DNA from: Macrotrachela quadricornifera
Lineage: Eukaryota; Rotifera; Eurotatoria; Philodinida; Philodinidae
Assembly: GCA_022393335.1 (NCBI GenBank)
Contig: JAJEKB010021815.1
Location: 196,964 to 260,963 of the forward strand
DNA length: 64,000 nucleotides
Reading direction: 5' to 3'
Shown here piece by piece: positions 27,995 through 41,164 of this stretch (within the stretch, counting starts at the first letter, position 1; the number at the start of each line of letters is the position of its first letter). The notes under the pieces are model-generated. The model did no database searches, was not told the origin of the DNA, and saw nothing but the letters and a program-made list of their open reading frames with translations. The position numbers were made by a program, and so were the translations under genes.

Positions 27995-30891
27995 ATGCAA
28001 CGATTAAATACAATAGAAACAATTGATCATGATAATTTAAATATTATCATTCGTCCAAGACCACCACGACGACGTCAAAGTGGAATATCATTAGTACCAT
28101 TTCGACCTTATGTTAAAAATTTAACTAGTGTACGAGAACCATTTTCATTTGCTAATGGAAAAGATTCATGGATAACAACAGGTGATAGACAAATATTTTT
28201 TAAACAAGAAAATGCAAGATGTATTGGTTCATTAATTGATGATTGTGATATATCAGATGTTATTAGATGGGATATTGAAGGAGAATCAACTCGTTTACCA
28301 ATGATGTGTAAATTATGGATTATTGGTAATCAAAAAAAATGATTTTATTATCAAAATATAATTTTCCTTTTTAAATTATAGTTGATGGTGCTGTTGTTGA
28401 ACGAGGAAAACCACGTTTAGTTCAAGATGCAGCTGTTCAAGTATTTACAGATGGTCGAAATCTTCGTTCAATATTAACAAATGAACGACGATTTAGTCAA
28501 ACAATTCTATCAACATCTAATCGACGTCGTCGTCATTCTTGGCATGATGTTAATGAATATCATAGTGTACCATATCATCAATATACTCGTTCTATTCGAT
28601 CAGGATATCAAGTAGGTGTTCAATGTGATATGGATAATGAACAATTAAGAAGTCGATTAGAATTTCTTCCGTATTTTAAAGAAGAAACAGTTGATGAACA
28701 TGAAATAATAGATTTTGAAGAGCATAATGCAAAAGAAACAGTACATAATCAATCGATATTACAAGATCGAGTTCAAATTTCAATAATGACACAAACAGAG
28801 TATAAATTTATTTTCTTCTTTGTTTTTTTTCGTTTATATTAATAAAATAAATTTTAGACATCAATTTATTGATCGATCAACATCAATTGATCCTGAATTT
28901 ATTCAATTATTTAATCTTAATTTAGAAACAAATGAAAATCTTTTATCATCTATTGCAAATCCATATATTCATAATATTTCATCAAATTATTATTCATTAA
29001 CAACAAGAACAATTCGTAATGGTATTGAATATTTAAATCGATCAGTATCAACTGGTGATGATTATCCTCAATGGTGGCTTCAACTTTCAACTAATACTAT
29101 TCTATCTGATCATATTACAAATCAAGGTGAAAATAAAGAAAAAATTACAATTTCTTATTCACCAAGACAACAAAATCAATCAATACAAACAGATATTGAA
29201 CTAATTTCAAATATTCAATTAGATAATTTCAAACAATCAACACCACGTATTCAAAAATCATCATCATCATCTATAACAATAAATGATCAATTTGAAATTA
29301 TTGATGAAATTGATGATGGAAATAATGCAAGAAGATTATTACCTTATATTAATCATAATCAAACTGTAAATAAAATACAATAATATATTCTTTTACATAT
29401 TTCTTATTTTAGATTGATTCTCATAGTGATTTAACATCTCATTTAAATGATACTCAAATTGAAACTTTATCAAATCGTAATTATGATCATTTACGTCGAT
29501 CAATAACATCATCAAAACAATCTGATACAGATAATAATACATTTACATTACCAATTGATCAACAATTATCTTTAACATCTGATTTACATAAAATTCAAAT
29601 TCCATGTTATTGTTCAACGAAACAAATAATACAAAGAAAAAGTTCAGAAAATACATCAACAACAACATTATTAGCAACTTTAATTGAAAGATATGAAAGA
29701 ACAGTACGTGAAAGACAACGTGCTATTGCAATTGTTAATGATGAATTATTAGATATTAATGATGTTTTAAAACATTATAGAGAAAAAATTAAAAATCCAA
29801 TAATAATACAATCAGATAGAGTAAATATATATTTTATTTTTAACTTATTAAAATTTTATATGGCTTATTTTTTTTTATCTAGACAATAGAACCTTCTGGA
29901 GAAATATCAATAATATCATCTCAATCAAAAGAAGAACGTTCATTATCATCAAGATCTGTAACTGATTCAACAAAAAATAAATATCGATCAATGGCAAATA
30001 TAACAAGTGAAGAAATGCTTCAAGGTTATATTCCAACACCTCGAATACTTATAACAAATTCACCTCGACAACAACAACAACAACAAGCACATTTAGATTA
30101 TTGTAATTTATATTTAACTGATCATAGTAAAAATTCTGCATGGATACGTTATAATGAACAACGTATTGATGAATTACAAAAACGAATTGAATTAATGTTA
30201 CAAATTGATGATAATGAAGATACACAATTTCTTTTATCAAATATAAAACCAATAACAAATACAGTAACAGAACGTATTGATGATATTCTTATGAAAAAAT
30301 CCAAACGTCGAAATCAAAATATTTCTTATCATGAAAGAATTCGTATGAAAATTTTTTTTTTTTAATTTTTATTTCTTTTTTTTTTGTTTTTCAGTTTCAC
30401 CACGTCGATATAATTTTCGTTTACCATATCGTTTAAATCGATCATTACCAACTACTCCTCGTTTAATAACACCAAGTATAACTCGATCAACAACACCAAT
30501 AACAAAAACAGTACGAATATCAACTGATCATGATTTAATTCCTGCTCAAATACGTTTTTCTCCACAAATCTCATCATCAAAATCTGTTTCACAACCAATT
30601 ATTTCAATTTTACGTCGTAATAATAATACAACATTAACACCACGTTCACGTCGATTAGTTGAAGCATCACATGTATGGAGAAATGATAGTGATGGAAAAA
30701 TATATATACTTGAACAATTTAGTATTCCACGTTATTATCGTTTATATAATGATGTTAGTTTTCGAGAAGTTTATAATTTTTCACGTATACTTCAATTATT
30801 TTCAAATCGAACTATTCCAGATGTTTATTCATCAATTATTAAAAATTTTGCAGTAGAACAACAATTACCAACTATAACAAGTGTTGCATAA
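27995..30891 (+). CDS. Hypothetical large, mostly disordered protein, 873 aa (6 exons)
   Basis: Exons: 27995-28325, 28382-28799, 28858-29365, 29413-29820, 29883-30342, 30395-30891; 2622 nt, phase-consistent throughout. The N-terminus is basic (RPRPPRRRQS). The region around residues 60-145 looks folded (SWITTGDRQIFFKQENARC, then SDVIRWDIEGESTRLPMMCK). The middle is Ser/Thr/Asn/Gln-rich with a helical, probably coiled-coil stretch (LIERYERTVRERQRAIAIVN and RIDELQKRIELMLQID). The C-terminal 70 residues again look ordered (HVWRNDSDGKIYILEQFSIP, then YYRLYNDVSFREVYNFSRIL). There is no signal peptide or membrane span. It may be a cytoskeletal or centrosomal adaptor, but I recognise no family and would not assign a function. 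Confidence 0.75.
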
Positions 30892-31365
30892 TTTGATTTA
30901 TTTAACATTTTTCTTTTTTTTGTCTTTAGAAAAAAAAAAAAGAAGGAATATATTTAATTAGATATGTGATATGAAAATTTATTTATTGAAATCGAATATG
31001 ACAGTGTGTATGTTTTCTTTTTCTTGTAAAATTGATTAGTTGTTTTATATATTAAATATAAATAAAAGAATCAATTCAATTTCGATATAATGGAATTGAA
31101 TTTGAATATATTTTCTTTTTGATTTAAATTATATTTATGGAATAGTTAGAGAGCTGCGATTTTGCATCAATACATAATTATGAAAGTCAAAAATGATATT
31201 TCTATTTTAAAACATATAAAAATAAATTGTAGAAAGATTTTGTGGAGGTAGATCATTGAATTTTCTTTTTTTTGTCATCTATTATCAATAGAAGAATAAT
31301 TTGTTTTTTCTGCACACAAACCTTGTCCATTACATAGACATAAGTAACAAGAGTGATTTACATGA
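30892..31365. other. Intergenic region
   Basis: 3' flank of the 873-aa gene, with AATAAA near 31060, and the short upstream region of the phospholipase gene. Nothing else is seen. Confidence 0.4.
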
Positions 31366-31749
31366 ATGATGCATCTATTCATTTTTATTTCGTTTATTCT
31401 TCCTCTTCATTCATTAAATCCAATTTTTAATCGATTTCGTCGTCAAGCAAATGGTTGTGGTCCAGTAACATTTAATATTGATAGATTTCTCAAAGAGATT
31501 GGTGAAGATATTTTAATTATATGTTGTAATGAACATGATCTTTGTTATGATACATGTGGTAAAAAACAATTTACATGTGATACAATATTTTTACATTGTA
31601 TGATTCAAACATGTCAACAATTATTATCATTATCAAATATTAATCGATGTCAAATGGATGCTCGTATTCTTTTTTGGTTTGTATTTTTTGGTGGTCAATC
31701 TGCTTATCAACAAGCACAAGAAAAATATAAATGTAATAGATCAAAATAA
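31366..31749 (+). CDS. Small secreted phospholipase A2-like protein (group XII / conodipine type), 127 aa
   Basis: A single-exon frame with an N-terminal signal peptide (residues 1-16, LFIFISFILPLHS) and a nearby RFRR site at 23-26 where a propeptide could be removed. The group XII-like calcium-loop start NGCGP is at 29-33. The catalytic helix CCNEHDLCYDTC is at 53-64, with the His57-Asp58 pair. Further Cys lie at 71, 78, 83, 95 and 123. In this family the enzyme hydrolyses the sn-2 ester of phospholipids in a calcium-dependent way. Length is normal for the mature enzyme plus leader. A digestive or defensive role is possible; the sequence does not decide. The ATG at 31366 is chosen because it is in frame with the signal peptide. 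Confidence 0.8.
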   Translation: MMHLFIFISFILPLHSLNPIFNRFRRQANGCGPVTFNIDRFLKEIGEDILIICCNEHDLCYDTCGKKQFTCDTIFLHCMIQTCQQLLSLSNINRCQMDARILFWFVFFGGQSAYQQAQEKYKCNRSK

Positions 31750-32633
31750 ATAATAAACTAAAGATTTATTAAAACTTGATTATATTTCTAAATAATGAAT
31801 GTTTTTCTTTTACACTTCATTTTACAATAATGTTTAAGAATAATATTGATCAGAAATAATCAAAGAGAAATATAGTAATAATAACATATTTATTAGAATA
31901 ACATTCGTATAAGTATAAAAAATAGGAGGAGTTTTATAAGGAGGTCAATTAGAAGAAAAAAAAATAACATTAACATACAGAAAATTGATTGATTAGTCTT
32001 TTGATCATGTTTTTCTTTTTTAAGAAATATAGACAAAAAAAAAAAGAACAGGTGGATAAGTCTGTCATCTATCTATTTTCAATCTAATAGACAAAAAGAA
32101 AAATGAGAGTTGATTAATCGAACATACATACTGTCATATATAGATGAAATCAATGAAGATCCACCTACGTTAAAAGCATCGTTAACTAGAATATAGACAA
32201 TCAAATGACAACTACATTTTGTTTTTTATTAATGTATATATAAAACGATACATCATTATTGACTTCTTTTTTGATTATGTCATCAAAATATTTAAAATTT
32301 CTTTTTTTTATGATGTGTTTATTCTTTTGTTCTATTTGATATCTTTAAAGGTGTTCTAAATATGTCATTAACAGTTTAATATTTATTCTCTTGATAAAAT
32401 CTACTAGATGAAAATACGATAAAAATATTTGCCACTGGATAGATCAAACAGTTTGCAATTTATATGATCAACTGATTACTTCTTATGTATATAAACGTGT
32501 AATATTTTCTTCGTTTATAATTCTAATATGAAAGCAAGAACACACATATAGAAAACAAAAAGAAGAACAAGCTTTGCTATTTTAGTGTAATTTAGTTTTC
32601 TTTCTTTTTTTTTTTCGTCTTATAATTAAAGAT
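31750..32633. other. Intergenic region between convergent genes
   Basis: AT-rich, no frame or repeat recognised. Confidence 0.4.
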
Positions 32634-33193
32634 TTAAATAGATGTATGTTCTGTAGAAATATGTTCAAGTAAATGAATATAATTTATAAAACGTTTTCCA
32701 CAAAATCCATTTTGAATTGTTGAATCGATCCAATTACAAATAAATGGTGATGATAATATTGAATCCATTAAATATGAAGATTGGTTAAATGATGATAGAA
32801 ATGTTGAATAATTAAATAATAATGTTGATAAATCAAATGTTGTTGATGATAATGTTTTATCAAATGGAAAATAAGATGATTGACAAATAGATAGTTTTTT
32901 ATTTGGTGATGATAATGAATAATTAATTGATGCAGATCGTTTTAAAGATTTTTTTCCTTCATATGATGATAAATTAGATTTTCGTTGTTGTTTTGATGAA
33001 GATATTAATGGTAATTCTTTACCAATATTATTACATGCTTGAGCCATTAATACTAATGGATTTTCTTTTTTTGATGAATATTGATCAATCTATTTAATAA
33101 ATTAAATTTTTTGTTAAAAAAATAAATAAATAAATTTACCATTGGATTAATATATTCATTATAATATTGTTGTTTTTTCGTTGATGTTGTCAT
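32634..33193 (-). CDS. Miniature NET-family (Noc/Nlz/ZNF503-703-like) zinc-finger protein, 169 aa (2 exons)
   Basis: Exons 33193-33140 and 33089-32634. Two hallmarks of the NET family of transcriptional co-repressors are present: an N-terminal motif NPLVLMAQACNNIGKELP, comparable to the SPLALLAQTCSQIGK motif of ZNF703/ZNF503, and a C-terminal atypical C2H2 finger, FICNWIDSTIQNGFCGKRF then LLEHISTEHT, comparable to CNWVAG..FCGKRF in Nlz proteins. Between them lies a basic Ser-rich linker (QQRKSNLSSYEGKKSLKRSA). Family members are usually 400-600 residues, so this is a strongly shortened version lacking the long Ala/Gly/Pro-rich regions. The nuclear role in developmental repression is inferred from family membership. 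Confidence 0.7.
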
Positions 33194-33842
33194 TGAAGAA
33201 TATATCTATAATATACATACAAATAATAGAGCAAATGATTAGTGATTGAAGATGAAGAGAGAGAGAGAAAAATATATACACAGACATATTATAATAAAAA
33301 GAAAATGATTGGTTGAAAATAATCTATTACGATTTTCTTTTAGTCCAATGTAGATTTTGTCTAATGATTAATATATTTTTATCTATAAATGAAAATAAAA
33401 TATATTTCATTATAAAATATCAATCATTAAGAAAAAAGAATTTTCTCTCTTTTTCTTTTTTGTATACTTATTATAACATAATACAAACATTGCCGACTAA
33501 TTTATTGATATTCATAAGAACATGTTATATTCCCATCAATTAATGTCGATATAGAAAATAAGAATAAATGATTTAAACGTGTGAGAAAGTACATTATTTC
33601 AACAAGATCAAAGAGATGAAGTTTATGTTATCCAAGATTAATGACATATATATATATATATCATTTTATCTTGAATATACGATTTACTGTCCATTGATTA
33701 TTTTGGAAGGTTAATAATATTCTTCATATTTATACATCTATAGTACAAATGAAATGATATATATATATATGAAAAGAAAAGATTATTAAAAAAATATATT
33801 CGTATTTAATAGAATAGAGAATTAAAATTTATTTATATTTTT
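33194..33842. other. Intergenic region
   Basis: Contains GA-rich and (TA)n microsatellites (about 33252-33270, 33647-33661, 33756-33770). It lies between two minus-strand genes. No gene is recognised. Confidence 0.4.
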
Positions 33843-35154
<1,312 letters not shown>

Positions 35155-36919
35155 TTATTATATTTAATTAATCATCGATCCAAATGACATTTTTTTAATG
35201 ATGAAACTTGTTTTATATTAAACTTAAATATATATTAATATAACGCAAACATCGATGTGATGCGCAATATCAACTATTCGACACAACTTAGTCTTTGATT
35301 ATAGCGCCATCAAATTAGTTACAATATTATTTTTTATTTTTATATATTCATTTATGAAAAATATTTTATTTTCTTTCTCTAAATTTCATGTCATAGTTTA
35401 TTTTAGATACACAACATTGTAAGATGACGCAAAATCTTATTGTCACAAATTAGAGATTTTTATTTTGTTAGACGTAATACTCTAAAGTTTGTGAGAAAAG
35501 TTTCACTAGATATTTAAGTGATTTAATTACTTAATATAATTTGATTTACAGCAATTATTCTAAATGATTGAGAATCTTGTGGTGGCTTTTATCAGATCTT
35601 TATATATGTTGTAAACGCATTGGTTTTGTTTAAAAAATAATAGTCTCATTTTGATTGTTGATATTGTTTAGTATTGGTATCAACATCGTATCGTATCAAT
35701 TCAATTCAATCTTGTAAATATTTTTTGTGGCATTTTCAATAAATAGTACTTTGTATGGCTTTATGGGGAGATATTCAGTCATAGTCAAGTGTTTTCTTGC
35801 TCATAGAATGAGTCAGGCTATGGTAACAGCTGGAGCATTTAATATTGGCTAATTTTCACAAACATTATGCACTTCATTGAGTTTATCTTTTGTAAATTTT
35901 GAAGACACTTAAAAGAATTGTCAGTTTACTACTGTAGAAACCAAAACTTGACTACCTATGGAGCTACTTTTATTTTAATGTTTATCAACATAAGCATTTA
36001 TCTGAAAAAAGTCATATCATTTATTTAATTGTTTACTAGTTATTCATGAAAAGTTTTCTTATGAATGTTTGAAACATCCTCTACATCGTTTATAGCACGT
36101 AAACGTAAAATAATTAACAAATATATAGAATGATAGAAAATTTCAAATTCTATCAGAATCTATAATTGCCTTTACAATATGGCCATTTTATTGTGATTAA
36201 AATTTTTAAAATTAGTTTTGATGATAAAGGAAAAAAATAAAATCTGTAGGAATTTGGATATAGGGGACACCTTCATTGTACTCAATTATTTTTTGTTAGA
36301 CACAAGTACAAATGAAAATGCATAGAGAGAGAGGGATAGAAAATGATATAAACTTTCAACATATGTAGTTAGGTTTTTAAAAAAATGTGCTTTTATAGTG
36401 ACAATATATAAGAAATACGGAATAAAACAGTTTTTTTCGAAAGAATATTTTATTTTATTTTAATCATGTTGTTCTATAGGATACAATGTATGAAGACAAA
36501 CGGAAGTGAAATACTTTTCAGAAGTTTGGCAACGTTATTGATCAATCTCTAAAAAGAATGAATAAGTTAATTATTTTCTTTATTTAAAAAATAATAATCT
36601 TTTTGATATAGGCAAAATATATTGTCTTTTTTTGTATTATATAAAAAATAAACATTTGGAAATAAATCTTCAGTACAACAAAATCTATTCTAATATGTGT
36701 TTCTATTTTATATTTAATATTGAAGTTATGTATAAATTAGTTAAATCGAATGAAATCTATTAGGAAAATTCATAAAAAGATATGTAAATGAAGGAGAAAA
36801 CTTTTGTTTTTATTTGTTATTCTTCAAATAGAATGCTTTCTTTCAAATATACTGGAACAATACATCGATATAAGATTTATTTTCTCATAGAATAAATGTC
36901 CAAGCATTATGTAGATAAA
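35155..36919. other. Intergenic region, about 1.75 kb
   Basis: AT-rich, no supported gene or repeat. It marks the transition from the gene-dense segment to the element-rich segment. Confidence 0.4.
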
Positions 36920-37798
36920 TTAAGGCCCCACCCCCACCTTATTTCTATTTTAGCTTCTGAACGTCCAATCTTGCTGAAATTTTCAAAGGAGTTGTATCTC
37001 ATGCTAGATATCTCACGGTAAAAATTTCAGCTCAAAATATTGAGTCTATCAGGTTTTACCTGAGGATTACCGGTCAAAATGGAGGGTCAGGGGTTTCCCA
37101 AATCCTGCTTCCATTTCAAACGCTAGAAAGCTCGGGATCGTTTTAAAATATACCAAAGACCTAGCACTACAATTTGACAGAGCCCGAATTTTAGTTTTCG
37201 TTCTTAAATTTTTTTGGTTGAAATTTTTCTTATAGTGTACGGTAATGATAGGGCATGTACTGTGATACATTTTAATCTCATGGGACACTAAATATAAAAT
37301 CTGAAATTCTGGCTCCGTCAAGTTGTAGAGCTAATCATTCTCTTCATTTTGAAACCGACCCGAGCTCTGTAGCTTTTGAAATGGTGAAAAGATTTGGGAA
37401 ATACGAAAGTGTTAAAGCATAAAAACGCATTTTGAGAAAAACATGAAAGCTTGAGAAGTCTAAATTAGAGGGTATCCGAAAAACCGATGTTTCGTCGTGA
37501 AAACTCATCATAAAACCAATAACCTATAGTGCGTTCGATAGTGGAGATTCTGCTCTATCTAATGAGCTATAAACCAAAAAACCGAAAAATCTGACGAAAA
37601 TTAACTTTTTAAGGGGATGAGAGGGTCTAGATTAGAGGTTTTATGGAAAACCGATGTTTCGTCGTGAAAACTCATCATAAAACCAACAAACTATAGTGCG
37701 TTCGATAGCAAACCCTTTGCTCTATCTGATAAGCTATAAGTCAAAAAATCGAAAAATTTGACGAAAATTGACATTTTAGGGTGGGGGTGGGGCCTTAA
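36920..37798. mobile_element. TTAA-flanked non-autonomous DNA element (879 bp including both TTAA)
   Basis: TTAA (36920-36923) is followed by GGCCCCACCCCCACC. The other end is the exact reverse complement GGTGGGGGTGGGGCC followed by TTAA (37795-37798). This gives 15-bp perfect terminal inverted repeats and a TTAA target duplication, as made by piggyBac-type transposases. Internally there is an imperfect direct repeat of about 150 bp: about 37463-37625 and 37627-37780 share CCGATGTTTCGTCGTGAAAA and TATAGTGCGTTCGATAG. There is no long frame, so it is a MITE mobilised in trans. Confidence 0.75.
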
Positions 37799-38185
37799 GA
37801 ACATGAAAGTTATCTAACATTGTGACTTCATAGACTAAATAATAATCGTGCGATTTATTAGGCCTATTGTTGGCTATTGATTTATTCTGTCAAGTAGAAT
37901 TAGATGATATCTAACTAACATTTAGGTATGATTCAAATGTCTAGTTTCAATTATTTTTGTAGCGAAGATGAAGATGTTTTTCATTATGATATTTGAATTT
38001 AATCGGATTCTGATAAAATATTAAAAAATGTTTGCTGTATTGATGCACATTAAAATTAGTATGCACAAATATGACATTAATTAATATATCAGTCTCATAT
38101 ATGATATTTTCTTGTTTTCTAGTTGAATTTTTTATTCCAAATTTAAGGATTGTATTAAATTCAAAAAACAATTATTATTCATTAT

Positions 38186-38260
38186 CCATGTAAAAAAAAG
38201 GGCAAAAGATTAAATTTTAATCAGATTAAAATTTGATCTTTTCTCCGTTTTTTTACATGG
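38186..38260. repeat. 75-nt near-perfect hairpin at the end of the AT-rich element
   Basis: The first ~37 nt, starting CCATGTAAAAAAAAGGG, are the reverse complement, with a few mismatches, of the next ~37 nt, which end TTTTTTTACATGG. The centre is TTTTAATCAGATTAAAA. It would fold as a stem with almost no loop. Confidence 0.7.
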
Positions 38261-39152
38261 ATATCACTGTAGCTGGGACTTCTTAATCGATTATTAGTAC
38301 GTAACTAATTTCACTAGATTAGTAATAGCTAATCAGGTTTAATTGATTAATTTTAGATAATTGATTTTAACCAAACGTATGAAAGATAAGCGGTTTTATC
38401 GAGATTCAAACATGAAACCACCAATTTTCCATGTTTTCTTTTGACTTCTCATCGACAGAAGCTATGGAATTACCATTATGCTAAACTTCTTCAAACATAG
38501 TTGAGTTGTAACTCCTATACAAACTATGCCAGTTTAAGATGGTGTAATTACATAATCGATTAAAATCGATTTTAATCAATTATAAATAAAATCTGTTGAA
38601 CTCAATTGTTACCCTGCATAACACAGTAATTCATTAAGAATTCAATTGACTTTGATTGATTTCAAGAGAAACCATCTAAAACCAATCTCGATTTATGGCG
38701 TGAAGGCAAAGTCCGTAGCAGATATCTTGATTTAAGAATTCTAGTTGAACATAATCGGACTCCATCAGGCTATTAATGTATCATCGAAATCCCTGTGAAT
38801 AAACCTGATTTTGCTTAATCAACTGTTAAATTGATGAAGTAAATTATTAATCAATTAGTGAAGCTTAGAAAGAAAAATCTATTTTAGATGACTGCCGTTA
38901 AAATCAACTGTAATGGATTCGATTTTTAATGAATTAATAATTTTTAAGAAGAAACTAAATTTAATTGATTACAATCGATTATTTTGATTTTCATTGAAAT
39001 AATCCGTTTTAATCAATTTTTAGCACATGATGTCCATTAAAATCAATTATTTCGTTAAATTTAATTGAAATCTACCATACCCAGTCCGTTTTTTATGTTT
39101 TGTTCTAAAAAAATACGATATTAATCGCGTTTTGCTTGATTTTTTTACATGG
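38186..39152. mobile_element. AT-rich repeat element bounded by CCATGTAAAAAAA ends
   Basis: The left end CCATGTAAAAAAA (38186) and right end TTTTTTTACATGG (ending 39152) are inverted. The interior is unusually rich in ATTAATCGATTAA-like and AATCAATT/AATTGATT motifs. The first 75 nt form a hairpin of their own. The block TTAATCGCGTTTTG...TTTTTTACATGG at the right end recurs at about 52898-52940. No target duplication is obvious and there are no frames. It is probably a non-autonomous element or the remnant of one. Confidence 0.5.
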
Positions 39153-39708
39153 GTAACCATTGTATATGTATTATTTGAAGTATTAATTTAGTGATAAAAT
39201 CATATTTATACTTATCTATATAACTAGATTTATTGTTGAACATCTTTAACTCAAAAGTTTTTTCTTGAAATTAAACATTGAACAAATATTTTTATTAATG
39301 TAAATTGAAATAAATTAATTTTATTTCTTATAAGTTTTTTCTTCCTTCAGATCTACTAGTGAAAGGTGCAATTTAGTAATGAATTTACATTTATTATCAT
39401 ATATTATTTCTTTATTCAAATATAATCTATTTAACACCTATCATTGCTATGAGATTAAACTAATAATTTTTTGTCCTATTGTTTAACACAGTAATACAAT
39501 TGCGTATTTCATAGAAAATAAATGTAAAAAAAATTACACTGATAGAAGATATATAACATCTATTAGATAAATTTTATAATAAACTTCTACCGTAGAAGCA
39601 CTTACAAAGAATACTAGTGCCAACTAGAGACAATTATATTGTCCCATCTTTTAAAACTGCATACTCATAAAGCAAATTTGAACATCATGTACACTATAAC
39701 ATATATAT
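39153..39708. other. Intergenic spacer between mobile elements
   Basis: AT-rich, no feature recognised. Confidence 0.4.
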
Positions 39709-40372
39709 CCCCCTGGCGAGATTAAACTGAAAACTTTATTTTTTGCATAATTTTTCTATATTATTGCTACTTGGTGTCAAATTTATACCACAGATACATC
39801 TTTGATTACTAAATATACCCTGAAAATTTCAGCAGAATAAGATGTGAATTGGTTGAGAAAAGTGCAAATATATCTCATGCACTCATGTAGCTTTGTAAAG
39901 AAAATTGGCTGTTTTTTTGTTTTCAAAATCATCAGTGTTGGACATTGGCGAGCCGGACCATAATTTCAGGGGGGCAATTGCTCCCCCTCGCACCCCCCTG
40001 GCCCGCCCATGGTGTTGGACATTTATATTAGGTTTGTCAGTGTTATTCTCCTTCTTAAAAGTATTTTGGATCGAATTATCCCCAAAAATGCTCAGAAAAA
40101 GCCTACAGAAGTGGAATCATTCACCAAAAGTTGATGTTGTTGACAACAAAAAAAAAATTTGGCAGACAAACAGCCAGTTTTCTTTACAAAACTACATGAA
40201 TGCATGAGATATATTTGTACTTTTCTCAATCAATTCTTATCTTATACTGCTGAAATTTTCAGGGTATGTTAAGTAATCTAAGATGTATCTCTGGTATAAA
40301 TTTGGCATCAAATGGCAATAATATAGAAATTATGCGAAAAGTAAAGTGTTCAGTTTATTTTTGCCAGGGAGA
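39709..40372. mobile_element. Foldback element with ~208-bp arms
   Basis: The left arm (about 39709-39916) is matched in reverse complement by the right arm (about 40165-40372). Shared blocks include AATTTATACCA, ATACCCTGAAAATTTCAGCAG, TATATCTCATGCA and TTTGTAAAGAAAA; only short indels separate them, and identity looks like about 88%. The spacer of ~250 nt holds a small GC-rich nested insertion. It has no coding capacity. Confidence 0.7.
39946..40011. mobile_element. 66-bp GC-rich nested insertion flanked by an 11-bp direct repeat
   Basis: GTGTTGGACAT occurs at 39935-39945 and again at 40012-40022. The sequence between is about two-thirds GC, with C-runs and G-runs (CAGGGGGGCAATTGCTCCCC), in strong contrast to its surroundings. 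The C/G-run ends look like the terminal regions of some cut-and-paste elements, but no complete terminal repeats are seen. It could be a deletion remnant, a filler-DNA repair scar or a tiny element. Confidence 0.5.
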
Positions 40373-40651
40373 CATGTTGAATAGCAATATAAAACTATTT
40401 TTGTTTTTCTACTTTGGATAAATAAATCATATTAATTATTTGTACGGTCGAAAGACAACTATTTCTAACTTAATTAGCTATGTATTCAATTTAATATCAA
40501 TACAATTAATATTTGCAAATTAATTAAATCATATCCATCAATAATTAGACAATTTCATTCTTTTATTTTTCCCTTATTTATTTGAAATGAATGATAAACA
40601 TTTATTAATTCATTAATTGTGCCAATTAGACGAGAGTATATGACTCTATAC

Positions 40652-41155
40652 TAGTGAACTGCATCGTGGACATTTTTGATTCCAACTCCAACTCCAACTC
40701 CAAAAACTTTTTATTTTGCAACTCCAATTCCAACTCCAACTCCACAAAAAAAATTTTTGGAACTCCAGTTCTAACTCCAAAAAACTCCAGTTCTTTTTTC
40801 TTATAAGTTCGGCGCCATCTTGACCAATCTGAAGCACAGAATACATGATTAGAAGATAAACTAGTGCACGAATCGAACTCGTTTAGCTTAGAATTGTCTT
40901 TTTCTTTTACTACGTGGTGAAATTAACACTACCTACGCAATAAAATATGCATAATTATTTTACTGATAGGACTTCCATATTGACACGAAAAGTTGTATAT
41001 TTATCATTCCAGCTCCAACTCCATAAAAATGATTTTTTTGAAACTCCGACTCCAACTCCAACTCCAAAAAATTTTTATTTCGTGACTCCAACTCCAACTC
41101 CGACTCCATGGAGTTGGAGTTGGAATTGGAGTTTGGAGTCCAATGCAGTTCACTA
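40652..41155. mobile_element. hAT-like MITE, 504 bp, with 8-bp target duplication
   Basis: Both ends carry TAGTGAACTGCAT as a 13-bp perfect terminal inverted repeat. The element is flanked by the direct repeat CTCTATAC (40644-40651 and 41156-41163). An 8-bp duplication and a TAGTG-type terminus fit the hAT superfamily. Just inside each end are arrays of the hexamer AACTCC in opposite orientation (about 40680-40800 and 41010-41140), which enlarge the inverted-repeat structure. There is no transposase frame. Confidence 0.8.
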
Positions 41156-41164
41156 CTCTATACT

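Noticed and set aside
40862..40900. Minus-strand GAGTTCGATTC resembling a tRNA B box inside the hAT-like MITE
   Set aside because: No matching A box, acceptor stem or anticodon arm can be folded around it; a chance match.
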